Shown: one piece after another, positions 7,340 through 18,087 of the stretch
Layout of the letters: each line of letters starts with the position of its first letter
Numbering within the stretch: the stretch's first letter is position 1
Origin: Gammaproteobacteria bacterium
GTDB lineage: Bacteria; Pseudomonadota; Gammaproteobacteria; Pseudomonadales; Pseudohongiellaceae
DNA length: 42,277 nt
Reading direction: 5' to 3'
Assembly (NCBI GenBank): GCA_002730035.1
Contig: PBYU01000012.1
Span: 2,109-44,385 of the forward strand
Translations under genes and position numbers: made by a program
The notes under the pieces: model-generated
The model's database searches: none
Told to the model about the DNA's origin: nothing
Seen by the model: the letters and a program-made list of their open reading frames with translations, nothing else

Positions 7340-8695
7340 CTAGCGCAGTAAACGGAAAAAATCGCGTAAGTCATTCAGGTAGAGCTGCGGTTTTTCCAAT
7401 GCAGCGAAATGCCCGCCTTCATCCATGACACTCCAGTGGCGCAGGTCATAGGCAGCCTCGGCCCAGGCACGGGGTGTTATAAAAATTTCCGCTGGAAAAA
7501 TTGCAGCCCCGGTCGGTACGTCGATATAGCCGATGGGGTTTTCTACAGCGGTCTTACTGTTCTCATAATAGATACGCGTGGAGGCGGTTATGGTACCAGT
7601 GAACCAGTAGATAGCGATGTTGGTTAGAATTTCGTCTTTACTGAAGTGATTATCCAGATAGCCATCTGCGCCTTGCGGCATATCGGTCCAGCCATGAAAC
7701 TTCTCGGTGATCCAGGCTGCCAGCCCTGCCGGAGAGTCATTTAATCCATAACCCAGGGTTTGCGGCTTACTGCCTTGAATTTGTTGATAGGCGCGCTCGT
7801 TCTGCATATAGGCGCCACGGGCAGTGCGAGCTGCCTCCTCTGCGTCGGTCACGGCATCTCGTTGTTGCGGATCACTGGGAGCTCCTGCCAGCATCATGTT
7901 CGAATGCAGCCCAATGAGCCGCTGCGGGTAATAATTAGCAAGATGACGATTGATGATCGCTCCCCAATCTCCGCCGGCTATGGCGTAACGGGGGTATCCA
8001 ATTTTTTCCATCAAGGCGGCGAGCACGTGGGCGATCTTCTCGGGACTATAGCCCGGCTGGTTGGGAATTCCGGAGAATCCGAAGCCTGGTAGAGAGGGCG
8101 CGATCACGTGAAAGGCATCGGCGCTGTCTCCGCCATGGGCAAGCGGGTCGGTGAGCGGCTCGATAATCTTGGTGAATTCACTGATGGAACCGGGCCACCC
8201 GTGGACGATCATCAGCGGTATGGCATCGGGATTCTCGGAACGCTGATGAATAAAGTGCATTGCTAACCCATCAATTTCAGTTTTGAATTGATCGAATTGA
8301 TTTAATTGAGTTTCCTGTTCACGCCAATCGAAGTCATCCTGCCAGTATTCGATGAGTTCAGTCAGGTAAGCGATATCGGTGCCGTATTCCCAGCTGCTGT
8401 TATCGATCTGGTCCGGCAGGCGGGTATTCCGCAGGCGCCGCTGTAGGTCTGCGATTGCCGCATCGGGAACGGCTATTTCGAAAGGGGTGATGGGCGCGGC
8501 GTCGTTGTTTGCCAGGCGTGCAATATCAGAGGGCATAGTGTCAGAAGCCATAGGAACACTCGTTGGAGACTGATTGATGGTAGTTGTTAATGTCGCAGGG
8601 TTCGCCGCTACAGCCCTTATAGCAGCCAAACACCCCAGCAAGCCTAATACCATAATAAGCAGTGGGAGCGGTGGCGCGCGTAATATTCGATGCAT
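7340..8695 (-). CDS. Exported epoxide-hydrolase-like alpha/beta hydrolase (EHN family)
   Basis: I place the start at ATG 8693-8695, which has TTGAGG just upstream; a GTG 18 bases further out would add six residues. The 451-residue product starts with a hydrophobic export signal (LLIMVLGLLGCLAAIRAVA; the LLGC may even be a lipobox). Then comes the epoxide hydrolase N-terminal domain (TPFEIAVPDAAIADLQRRL, near 70-89) and an alpha/beta hydrolase fold. The oxyanion motif HGWPGS lies at 165-170, the nucleophile Asp243 in GGDWG, and the catalytic His429 in GGHFAAL. The family is best known from juvenile-hormone/microsomal-type epoxide hydrolases; most bacterial members are cytoplasmic, so the leader is unusual. 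The substrate is unknown. It converges on the broken lactonase-like gene. Confidence 0.85.
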   Translation of the reverse strand: MHRILRAPPLPLLIMVLGLLGCLAAIRAVAANPATLTTTINQSPTSVPMASDTMPSDIARLANNDAAPITPFEIAVPDAAIADLQRRLRNTRLPDQIDNSSWEYGTDIAYLTELIEYWQDDFDWREQETQLNQFDQFKTEIDGLAMHFIHQRSENPDAIPLMIVHGWPGSISEFTKIIEPLTDPLAHGGDSADAFHVIAPSLPGFGFSGIPNQPGYSPEKIAHVLAALMEKIGYPRYAIAGGDWGAIINRHLANYYPQRLIGLHSNMMLAGAPSDPQQRDAVTDAEEAARTARGAYMQNERAYQQIQGSKPQTLGYGLNDSPAGLAAWITEKFHGWTDMPQGADGYLDNHFSKDEILTNIAIYWFTGTITASTRIYYENSKTAVENPIGYIDVPTGAAIFPAEIFITPRAWAEAAYDLRHWSVMDEGGHFAALEKPQLYLNDLRDFFRLLR

Positions 8696-8896
8696 GGGAA
8701 CCTCAATATTCACTTCAGTTTACTATTTTCGATGGCTGTGTTTTGCTCACCGAATCTGCTGATCTCCAATGCTGCGGATATTAATGGAACAGGACTGAAT
8801 TGCAGTACAATACCCGGCACTGGAAACCGGCTCGAGGCATCATGCCGCAATCCTATTAATCAATCAAACTGAGCCAAAAAGCGCCAGGAATACCTG

Positions 8897-9559
8897 ATGT
8901 TGTTCAAGCGAAGTGACAAACCACTTGAAATGCCTACGCGGGAAAATGCTCTTCCTGACCGGGAAGAGCCAATTGATTTTTCGCCCCTGCACTTCGTATC
9001 GGGGAGGCGCATTGCAGAGCCGATGCCAGCACAACTGGCAAGAGCAGTATTCGGGCTCGGTTGTTTCTGGGGAGCCGAACGGCTCTTCTGGCAGTTGCCT
9101 GATGTCTATAGCACCGCCGCAGGCTACGCCGGCGGACTGACTTCCAATCCAAGCTATGCAGATGTCTGCAGTGGACTTACCGGTCACACTGAAGTCGTGC
9201 TGGTGTATTACAATCCCGCCGAAATCTCCTATCAGCAGCTGCTCGCCACTTTCTGGGAGTCACATGATCCCACCCAGGGTTTGCGGCAGGGCAATGACAT
9301 GGGTAGCCAATACCGCTCGGCGATCTATACCACATCAGCACCACAACTGACCGATGCGAAAAACAGCAGCAGGCAATTTCAGTCCGCTCTGAGTGAAAAA
9401 AACTTTTCTGCAATCACAACTGAAATCAGAGCACTAGAGGAGTTTTTTTATGCTGAGGATCACCATCAACAATATCTCGCCAAGAACCCTGGTGGGTATT
9501 GTGGTCTGGCCGGCACCGGTGCCAGTTATCAGCAGAGACTCAATGCAGGCCAGCTTTAG
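8897..9559 (+). CDS. msrA: Peptide-methionine (S)-S-oxide reductase MsrA
   Basis: 220 residues, starting at ATG 8897 behind CAGGAA. The catalytic motif GCFWGAE has the nucleophile Cys56. It is followed by the family signatures AAGYAGG, GHTEVV, FWESHDPTQ and GNDMGSQYRSAIY, then the tail AEDHHQQYL. MsrA reduces the S epimer of methionine sulfoxide in proteins, using thioredoxin, and repairs oxidative damage. An N-terminal extension of about 45 residues before the domain is typical of the longer MsrA forms (E. coli is 212 residues). Its stop codon overlaps the end of the convergent patatin gene. TrxB, which recharges thioredoxin, is also in this window. Confidence 0.95.
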   Translation: MLFKRSDKPLEMPTRENALPDREEPIDFSPLHFVSGRRIAEPMPAQLARAVFGLGCFWGAERLFWQLPDVYSTAAGYAGGLTSNPSYADVCSGLTGHTEVVLVYYNPAEISYQQLLATFWESHDPTQGLRQGNDMGSQYRSAIYTTSAPQLTDAKNSSRQFQSALSEKNFSAITTEIRALEEFFYAEDHHQQYLAKNPGGYCGLAGTGASYQQRLNAGQL

Positions 9560-10695
9560 CAACCGAAAAACTGTCTGATTTCCATTTCTTTGGCCATCGC
9601 ATCGTCGAAGCCGAGCTGCCACAGCGCAGTGCAAAATCCTGTCTCGAACAAGATAAGGCTCAGCATAGTTCCCGATGATTCCTCTTTGATGTAACGCGAC
9701 ATGGGTTTGGGTAACTCGTCGTAATACTCCATGGCCAACAGGTTGAGTTGCTTGCTGGGTGAAATTTCCAATAGCTCCACCTCGATCAACTCGATGTCGT
9801 GATCGCGTATGGCCCGTTTCGATACATAGGGTATGATCTCATTTACATGGCGTAGGGTTTCCAGGTCGTTTTCGAGCGTGTCCACGAAGGCACTATTGAG
9901 GATATGGCCAATAATCTGCGGCAGTGAGGGTTGTTCTTTTAGTTCGTCTTCCAAAGGAGCCTGGGTAGAGTTTCCGCTTACGCCAATGGCCAGGATGCGT
10001 CGGGCGCCGAGGTGGATGGCTGTGCTGGTGGGTGCCAATTGGCGGATTGCGCCGTCTCCATAATATTGGTTGTCTATCTGCACCGCCGGGAAGATGATGG
10101 GGATCGCCGTCGACGCCATGAGGTGTGGTAAGGCCAGCTCGGTTCGGATGCCGATTCGGTGCGGTCCCTGCCAATCCTCAATTCCCTTAACTGCCTGATA
10201 AAAAGACACCGATTCTCCCGTGCTATAGGCCGACGCCGTGACGCTTACCCCATCCAGCAGGCCGAGATCGATGTTGCGTTGGATACGCTCGAACTTGATT
10301 ACCCGCTGCAGTAAGCCCACCAGTGGGTCGTTGTTCAACAGAGCGACTCTACCACCCCCATTGGATTTGCTGCCCATCATGGTCAACAGCACATTGGAAG
10401 CACTGCTGAGCAGGTTGCCCGATTGAGGATCGTAGATCTGCTCGCTTCGGATGTTCTTCCAGATATACTCCAGCGTACGCACCCCGGTGCGTAATCGCTG
10501 GGCGTGGGTGGCAATTGAGGCGGCATTCAGCGCACCGGCAGAGGTTCCGGAAATGATATCGAAGGGATTACTGGAGTGCTTGGGCAGAATATTGGCCACC
10601 GCACGTAACACGCCAATCTGATACGCAGCTCGTGAGCCTCCCCCGGATAAAATTAATCCGATGGGGCGTTTTTTTGGATCTGTCAAAATGCTCAT
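9556..10695 (-). CDS. Patatin-like phospholipase (RssA/YchK-like)
   Basis: 379 residues without a signal peptide. The patatin fold markers are all present: the glycine-rich oxyanion loop LILSGGGSRAAYQIGVL (residues 14-30), the nucleophile elbow GTSAG with Ser52, and the dyad Asp214 in YYGDGAIRQLAP. Patatins hydrolyse acyl chains from phospholipids; the bacterial housekeeping type is probably involved in membrane lipid turnover. It starts at 10695 and its end overlaps the msrA stop on the other strand by a few bases. It appears monocistronic and there is no sign of a secretion signal or toxin domain. Confidence 0.88.
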   Translation of the reverse strand: MSILTDPKKRPIGLILSGGGSRAAYQIGVLRAVANILPKHSSNPFDIISGTSAGALNAASIATHAQRLRTGVRTLEYIWKNIRSEQIYDPQSGNLLSSASNVLLTMMGSKSNGGGRVALLNNDPLVGLLQRVIKFERIQRNIDLGLLDGVSVTASAYSTGESVSFYQAVKGIEDWQGPHRIGIRTELALPHLMASTAIPIIFPAVQIDNQYYGDGAIRQLAPTSTAIHLGARRILAIGVSGNSTQAPLEDELKEQPSLPQIIGHILNSAFVDTLENDLETLRHVNEIIPYVSKRAIRDHDIELIEVELLEISPSKQLNLLAMEYYDELPKPMSRYIKEESSGTMLSLILFETGFCTALWQLGFDDAMAKEMEIRQFFGC

Positions 10696-10810
10696 CGTTC
10701 CAGACTATCGGCCGCATGCAGGTACATTGCAGCACTCGAACGCCAACCTGGCTGCCCACCGTTTAACGCATCGGAGATGGCAAATAAATGCCGCTAGAAC
10801 TACACTGGAA

Positions 10811-10834
10811 CGGGTAGCTCTCTTGCGCTACCCG
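10811..10834 (+). promoter_or_regulatory. Leader hairpin upstream of the 5'-nucleotidase gene
   Basis: CGGGTAGC (10811-10818), eight bases, then GCTACCCG (10827-10834): a perfect 8-bp stem. It ends 16 bases before the ATG at 10851, and the GGGAA that looks like the ribosome-binding site starts at the foot of the stem. There is no T-run, so it is more likely a translational control or mRNA-stability element than a terminator. Confidence 0.4.
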
Positions 10835-10850
10835 GGAACTGTAAATCATC

Positions 10851-11756
10851 ATGGCTACTAAGCAACAACCCAAGATAGATCCGTTAGTTATAGCGATTTC
10901 CTCGCGTGCTCTATTCGACCTGGATGAGAGCCATCGGGTGTTTGAAGAAGAAGGGCTGGATGCGTTTCAGAAATACCAGATAGCCCGAGAAGACGAACCC
11001 TTAGAGCACGGCGATGCCTTCTCGCTGGTACAGAAGCTGCTGAACCTGAATACACAGCTCGACCAATCGCCCGTAGAGGTGATTCTGCTGTCGCGAAATA
11101 GCGCCGATACGGGACTCAGGGTATTTAATTCGATCCAGCATTATGAGCTGGATATTTCCCGGGCCGCATTCTGCGGAGGCGATAGCCCTTATCGCTATAT
11201 TCCGGCCTTCAATAGCCACCTGTTTCTCTCCACCGATGGAGCCGACGTGCGGCAGGCTCTCGAGTTCAATGTCGCTGCAGCCACTATCCTGCCCTCGAAA
11301 AAATCTACGACACAGCGGGAATTATTGAAAATTGCCTTCGATGGCGATGCAGTTTTATTCTCGGATGAGTCAGAGAAAATTTATAAAACCAAAGGCTTAG
11401 AGGCTTTTACTGAGAATGAACGTGAAGCAGCCAACGAGCCGTTAAGTGGCGGTCCTTTCAAGCCGTTTCTAGCCAGTCTGCAACAGATCCAGGGTGCATT
11501 TCCGGTCGGCGAAGCACCCATTCGCACTTGCCTGGTGACAGCGCGTGCCGCACCGGCCCATGAACGGGTAGTGCGTACCCTGCGAGCCTGGAACATCCGA
11601 ATCGATGAGTCGTTGTTCCTGGGCGGCCTGGACAAGGGTCAATTTCTGCAGGCTTTTGACGCTGATGTGTTCTTCGATGATCAGCAGGGGCACTGTGAGT
11701 CGGCTCGAAATCATGTCGCCACCGGTCATGTGCCTCACGGTGTAGCAAATAGATAG
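10851..11756 (+). CDS. Cytosolic 5'-nucleotidase (NT5 family, PF06189 type)
   Basis: 301 residues, no signal peptide. The N-terminal segment LVIAISSRALFDLDESHRVF and the following YQIAREDEPLEHGDAF are characteristic of the bacterial homologues of mammalian cytosolic 5'-nucleotidase IA. Later blocks include VEVILLSRNSADTGLRVF, FCGGDSPYRY and FLSTDGADVRQAL, the acidic motif IAFDGDAVLFSDESE near 162-176, and SLFLGGLDKGQFL. These belong to a HAD-related phosphatase fold that dephosphorylates nucleoside monophosphates. It stands alone; its leader contains the hairpin at 10811-10834. The exact nucleotide preference cannot be read from the sequence. Confidence 0.85.
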   Translation: MATKQQPKIDPLVIAISSRALFDLDESHRVFEEEGLDAFQKYQIAREDEPLEHGDAFSLVQKLLNLNTQLDQSPVEVILLSRNSADTGLRVFNSIQHYELDISRAAFCGGDSPYRYIPAFNSHLFLSTDGADVRQALEFNVAAATILPSKKSTTQRELLKIAFDGDAVLFSDESEKIYKTKGLEAFTENEREAANEPLSGGPFKPFLASLQQIQGAFPVGEAPIRTCLVTARAAPAHERVVRTLRAWNIRIDESLFLGGLDKGQFLQAFDADVFFDDQQGHCESARNHVATGHVPHGVANR

Positions 11757-11797
11757 CAATTATTTCAAGTAGATAAACGAATTTCCTAAGCTATAAC

Positions 11798-12586
11798 TTA
11801 GAATAGGATGTAATAGAATCCCAGGCTGAGCAAAATTGCTGTAAGCAGAGTCAGCAGGTAGCGATCGGGTACCTGATTGCTGATGCGAGATCCGACATGG
11901 ATAGCCGGCAGGGAGCCCAGCAGCAAGCTTACAAGCAGCATCAAGTCCACATAGCCGGCCAGTAGATAACCCAGACCGGCAATAAAAGTAAGCGGTACCG
12001 CGTGGGCGATATCCGTCCCAATGATACGCACCGCCGTGGTCTGACTGTAGATCATCAACAGGATCGCTGCGCCGAAGGCGCCTGCCCCAACGGAGGACAG
12101 GGTCACGCACACTCCCAGCAGTAGCCCCATGACCAGAGTTACGGCAGCGCGGTACCGGTGAACGGGTTGCATGAAGAATTCTGGTTTTTCCTCTACGGCG
12201 CTCGATCTCATTTTATCTTTAAATATCAATATGATAGCGGTCGTTATTAACATCACACCCAAACTTAATGTCAAGAGTTCCTCAAACTCCGGAGACTCCT
12301 GAAAGGCTGAGTTGAGCAGCGTCCCATGCAGCAGGATTGACACTGGAATACTGCCCGATGCCAGCAATAGCACGATCTTCCAGTCAACATTGCCACGTCG
12401 ATGATGGGATAGTGCGCCGCCTGCCTTGGTAATAGCGGCGTACAGCAGGTCGGTGCCGATTGCTACAGGCGCCGAGTAGCCGAATAACAGGAGCAGGGGA
12501 GTCATAAGCGATCCTCCCCCAACGCCGCTTAAACCGATCGCGAAGCCTACAACGGCACCGGCGAGGATGTGCAGTACAAATTCCAT
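11798..12586 (-). CDS. TauE/SafE-family membrane exporter (probable sulfite/organosulfonate transporter)
   Basis: 262 residues with about eight membrane helices. The family's two glycine-rich repeats are visible: VVGFAIGLSGVGGGSLMTPLL near residues 13-33 and LLGVCVTLSSVGAGAFGAAIL near 155-175. TauE/SafE proteins move sulfite, sulfoacetate or related anions across the inner membrane. The gene is divergent from cysB with a 121-base spacer, so a CysB-controlled role in sulfur traffic is the natural inference, although the family is broad. The start ATG at 12586 begins MEFVLHILAGAV. Confidence 0.85.
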   Translation of the reverse strand: MEFVLHILAGAVVGFAIGLSGVGGGSLMTPLLLLFGYSAPVAIGTDLLYAAITKAGGALSHHRRGNVDWKIVLLLASGSIPVSILLHGTLLNSAFQESPEFEELLTLSLGVMLITTAIILIFKDKMRSSAVEEKPEFFMQPVHRYRAAVTLVMGLLLGVCVTLSSVGAGAFGAAILLMIYSQTTAVRIIGTDIAHAVPLTFIAGLGYLLAGYVDLMLLVSLLLGSLPAIHVGSRISNQVPDRYLLTLLTAILLSLGFYYILF

Positions 12587-12707
12587 AAACCACTGCCTGG
12601 TGAGAAGGGGTGAAAGGTAGGCGCTTACAGCTATACTTAAAAGGAATATATTGGCATATTCTTATAACTGTATAGAATATAGAGAAATTGGCTCTGAGTA
12701 GATCACT

Positions 12708-13682
12708 ATGAAACTACAGCAACTGCGCTATATCTGGGAAGTTGCCCGGCATGAACTGAATGTGTCCCATACAGCCGCAGGCCTGCATACGTCACAGCCA
12801 GGAATCAGCAAACAAATCAGAAAGTTGGAGGAAGAACTTGGAGTAGAAATCTTCTCCCGTAGCGGAAAACATCTGAGTCACATCACACCAGCAGGGGTGT
12901 CGATACTGCGGGCTGCCGGTGAAATCATGCAGAAGGTGGAGACTATACAGGCAATGTCCCGGGAGTTTCGCGATGAGGAGAGTGGTAGCCTGGCTATCGC
13001 CACTACCCACACCCAGTGCCGCTATGTGCTTCCACCGGTAATTCGTGAGTTTATCAAGAAATTCCCGGAGGTTGCGCTGCATATGCATCAAGGGACTCCG
13101 GTGCAGATCTCTGAACTGGCAGTAAATGGGACAGCCGACTTCGCGATCGCCACAGAGGCGATGGAGTTGTATAGCGACCTGATCATGATGCCCTGTTATA
13201 GCTGGAATCGAGCGCTGCTCCTGCCTAAATCGCACCCACTTACACAAGTAAATGAGCTAACCCTCGAAAAAATATCAACTTTCCCCCTCGTGACCTATAC
13301 GTTTGGGTTCACCGGAAGGTCTAAGCTGGATGAAGCATTCAGCAAGCAGGGCCTGTCGCCGCGGATCGTTTTCACCGCTTCTGATGCCGATGTCATCAAA
13401 ACCTACGTACGGCTGGGTCTGGGGGCCGGAATTGTCGCGAAAATGGCCTATGACCCGGCCACGGACCAGGACCTGGTAGCCATCGATGCGAGCCATCTGT
13501 TCGAGCCAAGCATAACCAGGGTTGGCTTCAGAAGGGGGACTTACTTACGTAGTTATATGCTTGATTTTATTGAGATGTTTGCACCGCATCTGCAGCGAAA
13601 TCTGGTGCTGGAGGCGAGTAGCTGCCAAACCCCGGGTGAACTGGACGAGCTGTTTGGCGATGTGAATCTCCCTCTGCACTGA
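12708..13682 (+). CDS. cysB: CysB, LysR-type master regulator of sulfate assimilation
   Basis: 324 residues, the usual CysB length. The N-terminal winged HTH reads MKLQQLRYIWEVARHELNVS with SQPGISKQIRKLEEELG. The effector domain holds the CysB/Cbl signature ATTHTQCRYVLPPVI, whose Thr/Gln residues bind sulfate or N-acetylserine in characterised CysB. CysB activates cysteine biosynthesis genes when O-/N-acetylserine accumulates. It is divergent from the TauE-like exporter and convergent with cysH, the arrangement around cysB known from Pseudomonas. The 120-base upstream region is AT-rich and probably carries CysB-type sites. Confidence 0.95.
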   Translation: MKLQQLRYIWEVARHELNVSHTAAGLHTSQPGISKQIRKLEEELGVEIFSRSGKHLSHITPAGVSILRAAGEIMQKVETIQAMSREFRDEESGSLAIATTHTQCRYVLPPVIREFIKKFPEVALHMHQGTPVQISELAVNGTADFAIATEAMELYSDLIMMPCYSWNRALLLPKSHPLTQVNELTLEKISTFPLVTYTFGFTGRSKLDEAFSKQGLSPRIVFTASDADVIKTYVRLGLGAGIVAKMAYDPATDQDLVAIDASHLFEPSITRVGFRRGTYLRSYMLDFIEMFAPHLQRNLVLEASSCQTPGELDELFGDVNLPLH

Positions 13683-13692
13683 CTTAGCCTCT

Positions 13693-13722
13693 CCTGGCCA
13701 GACGCTCGGTGGCTGGGCCAGG
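13693..13722. terminator. GC-rich bulged hairpin between convergent cysB and cysH
   Basis: CCTGGCCAG (13693-13701) pairs with CTGGGCCAGG (13713-13722) with a one-base bulge. It lies in the 48-base gap between the two convergent stop codons. There is no clear T-run, so it may be a weak bidirectional terminator or an RNA-end stabiliser. Confidence 0.35.
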
Positions 13723-13730
13723 GGCAGCAG

Positions 13731-14459
13731 TCAGTCTTCGGTATTCAGCTTGGCCAGGTGCAGTCCACATTCTTTGATAGTAGCTTCTTCCCACCACCAG
13801 CGGCCCTCTCGTTCATGCTGGTTTGGCCCGATAGGCTTGGTGCATGGCTCACAGCCTATGCTCACATAGCCGCTGTCGTGTAGTTCATTGTAGGGGATAT
13901 CGAACATGCGGATGTAGTTCCAGACCTCCGTAGAGCTCCAATCTGCCAGGGGATTGACCTTGATGACCGGGTGGGACTCGGTGGAAAACTGGCTGTCGAG
14001 TTCGATTATCGGCATCTCAGCCCGGCTCGGGCTCTGATCGCGGCGCTGGCCGGTAATCCAGGCATCGACGCCGTTTAGTTTGCGGCGCAGAGGCGCCACC
14101 TTGCGGATCTCGCAGCATTCCTCATGACCGTCTTCATAAAAGCTGTACAAGCCCTTGCTTTTGATAAGTTTCTCAAGTCGCTCAGAATTGGGGGAAAGCA
14201 TCTCTATCGGCATGTCATAGTGGCTTCGAACACGCTCTATGAAGCGATAAGTCTGCGGGTGCAGGCGACCTGTATCCAGGGTGAAGACCTGCAGTGGCAG
14301 CGACAGTTTGCTGGCCAATTCGATCAGCAGCACATCTTCAGCACCGCTGAAGGAGATGAGCGCACTCGGCAGGCGCTCGAAGACTTGCTTGAGTATTTCC
14401 TTGGGCTGAAGTTCCTGGAGGCTGTCATTAAGCTTCCCGATTTCCTTACTGCTTAACAT
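13731..14459 (-). CDS. cysH: CysH, adenylylsulfate (APS)-type assimilatory reductase
   Basis: I choose ATG 14457-14459 ([10 protein letters not shown]), preceded by AGGAAA at good spacing, over an in-frame start 87 bases upstream. The 242-residue protein has the PAPS-reductase fold ([26 protein letters not shown]). It also has the four cysteines of the iron-sulfur type: CC in [13 protein letters not shown] and CxxC in [10 protein letters not shown]. The C-terminal ECGLH carries the catalytic Cys. The [4Fe-4S] cysteines mark enzymes that reduce APS, as in Pseudomonas, rather than the E. coli PAPS type. It makes sulfite for cysteine synthesis. It is divergent from thrH with a palindrome between them. 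Confidence 0.93.
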   Translation of the reverse strand: MLSSKEIGKLNDSLQELQPKEILKQVFERLPSALISFSGAEDVLLIELASKLSLPLQVFTLDTGRLHPQTYRFIERVRSHYDMPIEMLSPNSERLEKLIKSKGLYSFYEDGHEECCEIRKVAPLRRKLNGVDAWITGQRRDQSPSRAEMPIIELDSQFSTESHPVIKVNPLADWSSTEVWNYIRMFDIPYNELHDSGYVSIGCEPCTKPIGPNQHEREGRWWWEEATIKECGLHLAKLNTED

Positions 14460-14799
14460 GAAATTTCCTGTTCTCTGGAATCTTGCGCAGGGTGTCCCGT
14501 TGATCGGGGCACATTCTCGGCTATTTGTTTCGGTGGGTAAAGCCACGGCTTGGGAATTCGGAGCCCCAATCGTGAAATAAGGAGATCAATGTTCCACGTG
14601 AAAAAGCCAATGATATTAACGACTTAGACTGTCTAAAAGCAGCCCTCACACAAGATATGGTTGATGAATGACAAAGTGTTGCCATATCTAGTAGATTCAT
14701 TTCATGCAGACCATGATTTCCTGTTCCGACGCGGGCGTATCTGCTAGATTGTCACGCTTTTACACAAGCCCTTTTTCAAATCAAGGAGTTGTACCCATC
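14460..14799. other. Divergent cysH/thrH control region
   Basis: 340 bases holding both promoters. Features visible: the perfect palindrome at 14624-14636 (listed separately), AT-rich stretches around 14606-14625 and 14690-14705, and the thrH ribosome-binding site AAGGAG at 14783-14788. In-frame extensions of both genes run into this region but are less likely starts than those chosen. No RNA gene is seen. Confidence 0.5.
14624..14636. promoter_or_regulatory. Perfect 13-nt palindrome TTAGACTGTCTAA (candidate operator, site B)
   Basis: Same palindrome as 5457-5469 apart from the central base, midway between the cysH and thrH starts (about 163 bases from each). The flanking AAAG on the right is shared with the partial copy at 20407-20419. 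Function is inferred. Confidence 0.45.
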
Positions 14800-15417
14800 A
14801 TGGAGATTGCCTGCCTGGACCTCGAAGGCGTACTGATACCGGAAATATGGATCGGATTCGCGGATAAAACCGGAATTGAAGAACTCAGAGCTACCACTCG
14901 TGATATTCCTGATTATGATGTGCTGATGCGGCAGCGGCTGAGCCTGTTAAGGGAACATCAGCTGGGTCTGCCGGATATTCAGGAAGTTATCGCCACGATG
15001 ACTCCGATGGAGGGGGCAAAGGAGTTCATAGATTGGTTGAAAGAGCGTTTTCAAGTAGTAATTCTGTCAGATACTTTCTATGAGTTCTCGCACCCGCTAA
15101 TGCGCAAGTTGGATTTCCCGACATTGTTCTGCCATCACCTTATCGCGGATGAGAGCGGGGCGATCGTGGACTATAAGCTGCGCCAGCAGGATCCGAAGCG
15201 ACAGTGTGTGAAGGCCTTCCATAGTTTGAATTTTCGGGTCATTGCCAGCGGTGACTCCTATAACGACACCACCATGCTCGCCGAGGCGGATGCAGGCATC
15301 TTGTTCAAGGCGCCTGTTAAGGTAATCGAGGAGTTTCCGCAGTTCCCGGCTGTGGAGTCCTACGCCGAACTCAAACAGCAATTTTGCCAGGCTAGTAATC
15401 GAAATTTATCTGTATAG
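14800..15417 (+). CDS. thrH: ThrH, phosphoserine phosphatase / phosphoserine:homoserine phosphotransferase
   Basis: The start ATG at 14800 follows AAGGAG, and the 205-residue product matches the ThrH family length. It is a HAD-superfamily enzyme. The N-terminal CLDLEGVLIPEIW contains the nucleophile Asp (D7) and the ThrH-typical Glu (E9). VILSDTFYEF supplies the Ser/Thr motif, Lys in KLRQQDPKRQ the third, and IASGDSYNDTTML the acidic fourth. Characterised ThrH transfers phosphate from phosphoserine to homoserine or water, linking serine and threonine synthesis. Serine feeds O-acetylserine, the carbon acceptor for sulfide, which explains its conserved place beside cysH. Confidence 0.93.
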   Translation: MEIACLDLEGVLIPEIWIGFADKTGIEELRATTRDIPDYDVLMRQRLSLLREHQLGLPDIQEVIATMTPMEGAKEFIDWLKERFQVVILSDTFYEFSHPLMRKLDFPTLFCHHLIADESGAIVDYKLRQQDPKRQCVKAFHSLNFRVIASGDSYNDTTMLAEADAGILFKAPVKVIEEFPQFPAVESYAELKQQFCQASNRNLSV

Positions 15418-15463
15418 AAAACATCAATTATAGAGTATAGCTATTTGATATATTAGACTATTA

Positions 15464-15487
15464 AAAGTGTGATCTACAACACACTTT
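15464..15487. terminator. Hairpin between convergent thrH and roxA
   Basis: AAAGTGTG (15464-15471), an eight-base loop, then CACACTTT (15480-15487): a perfect 8-bp stem between two convergent genes. Read leftward the stem is followed by TTAAT, read rightward by GAATTC, so any terminator action would be stronger for the leftward transcript. It is AT-rich and probably weak. Confidence 0.4.
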
Positions 15488-15532
15488 GAATTCTGGCAGG
15501 CTTGGAACTGTCTGCACCCCCTAGTGCATGGG

Positions 15533-18087
<2,555 letters not shown>

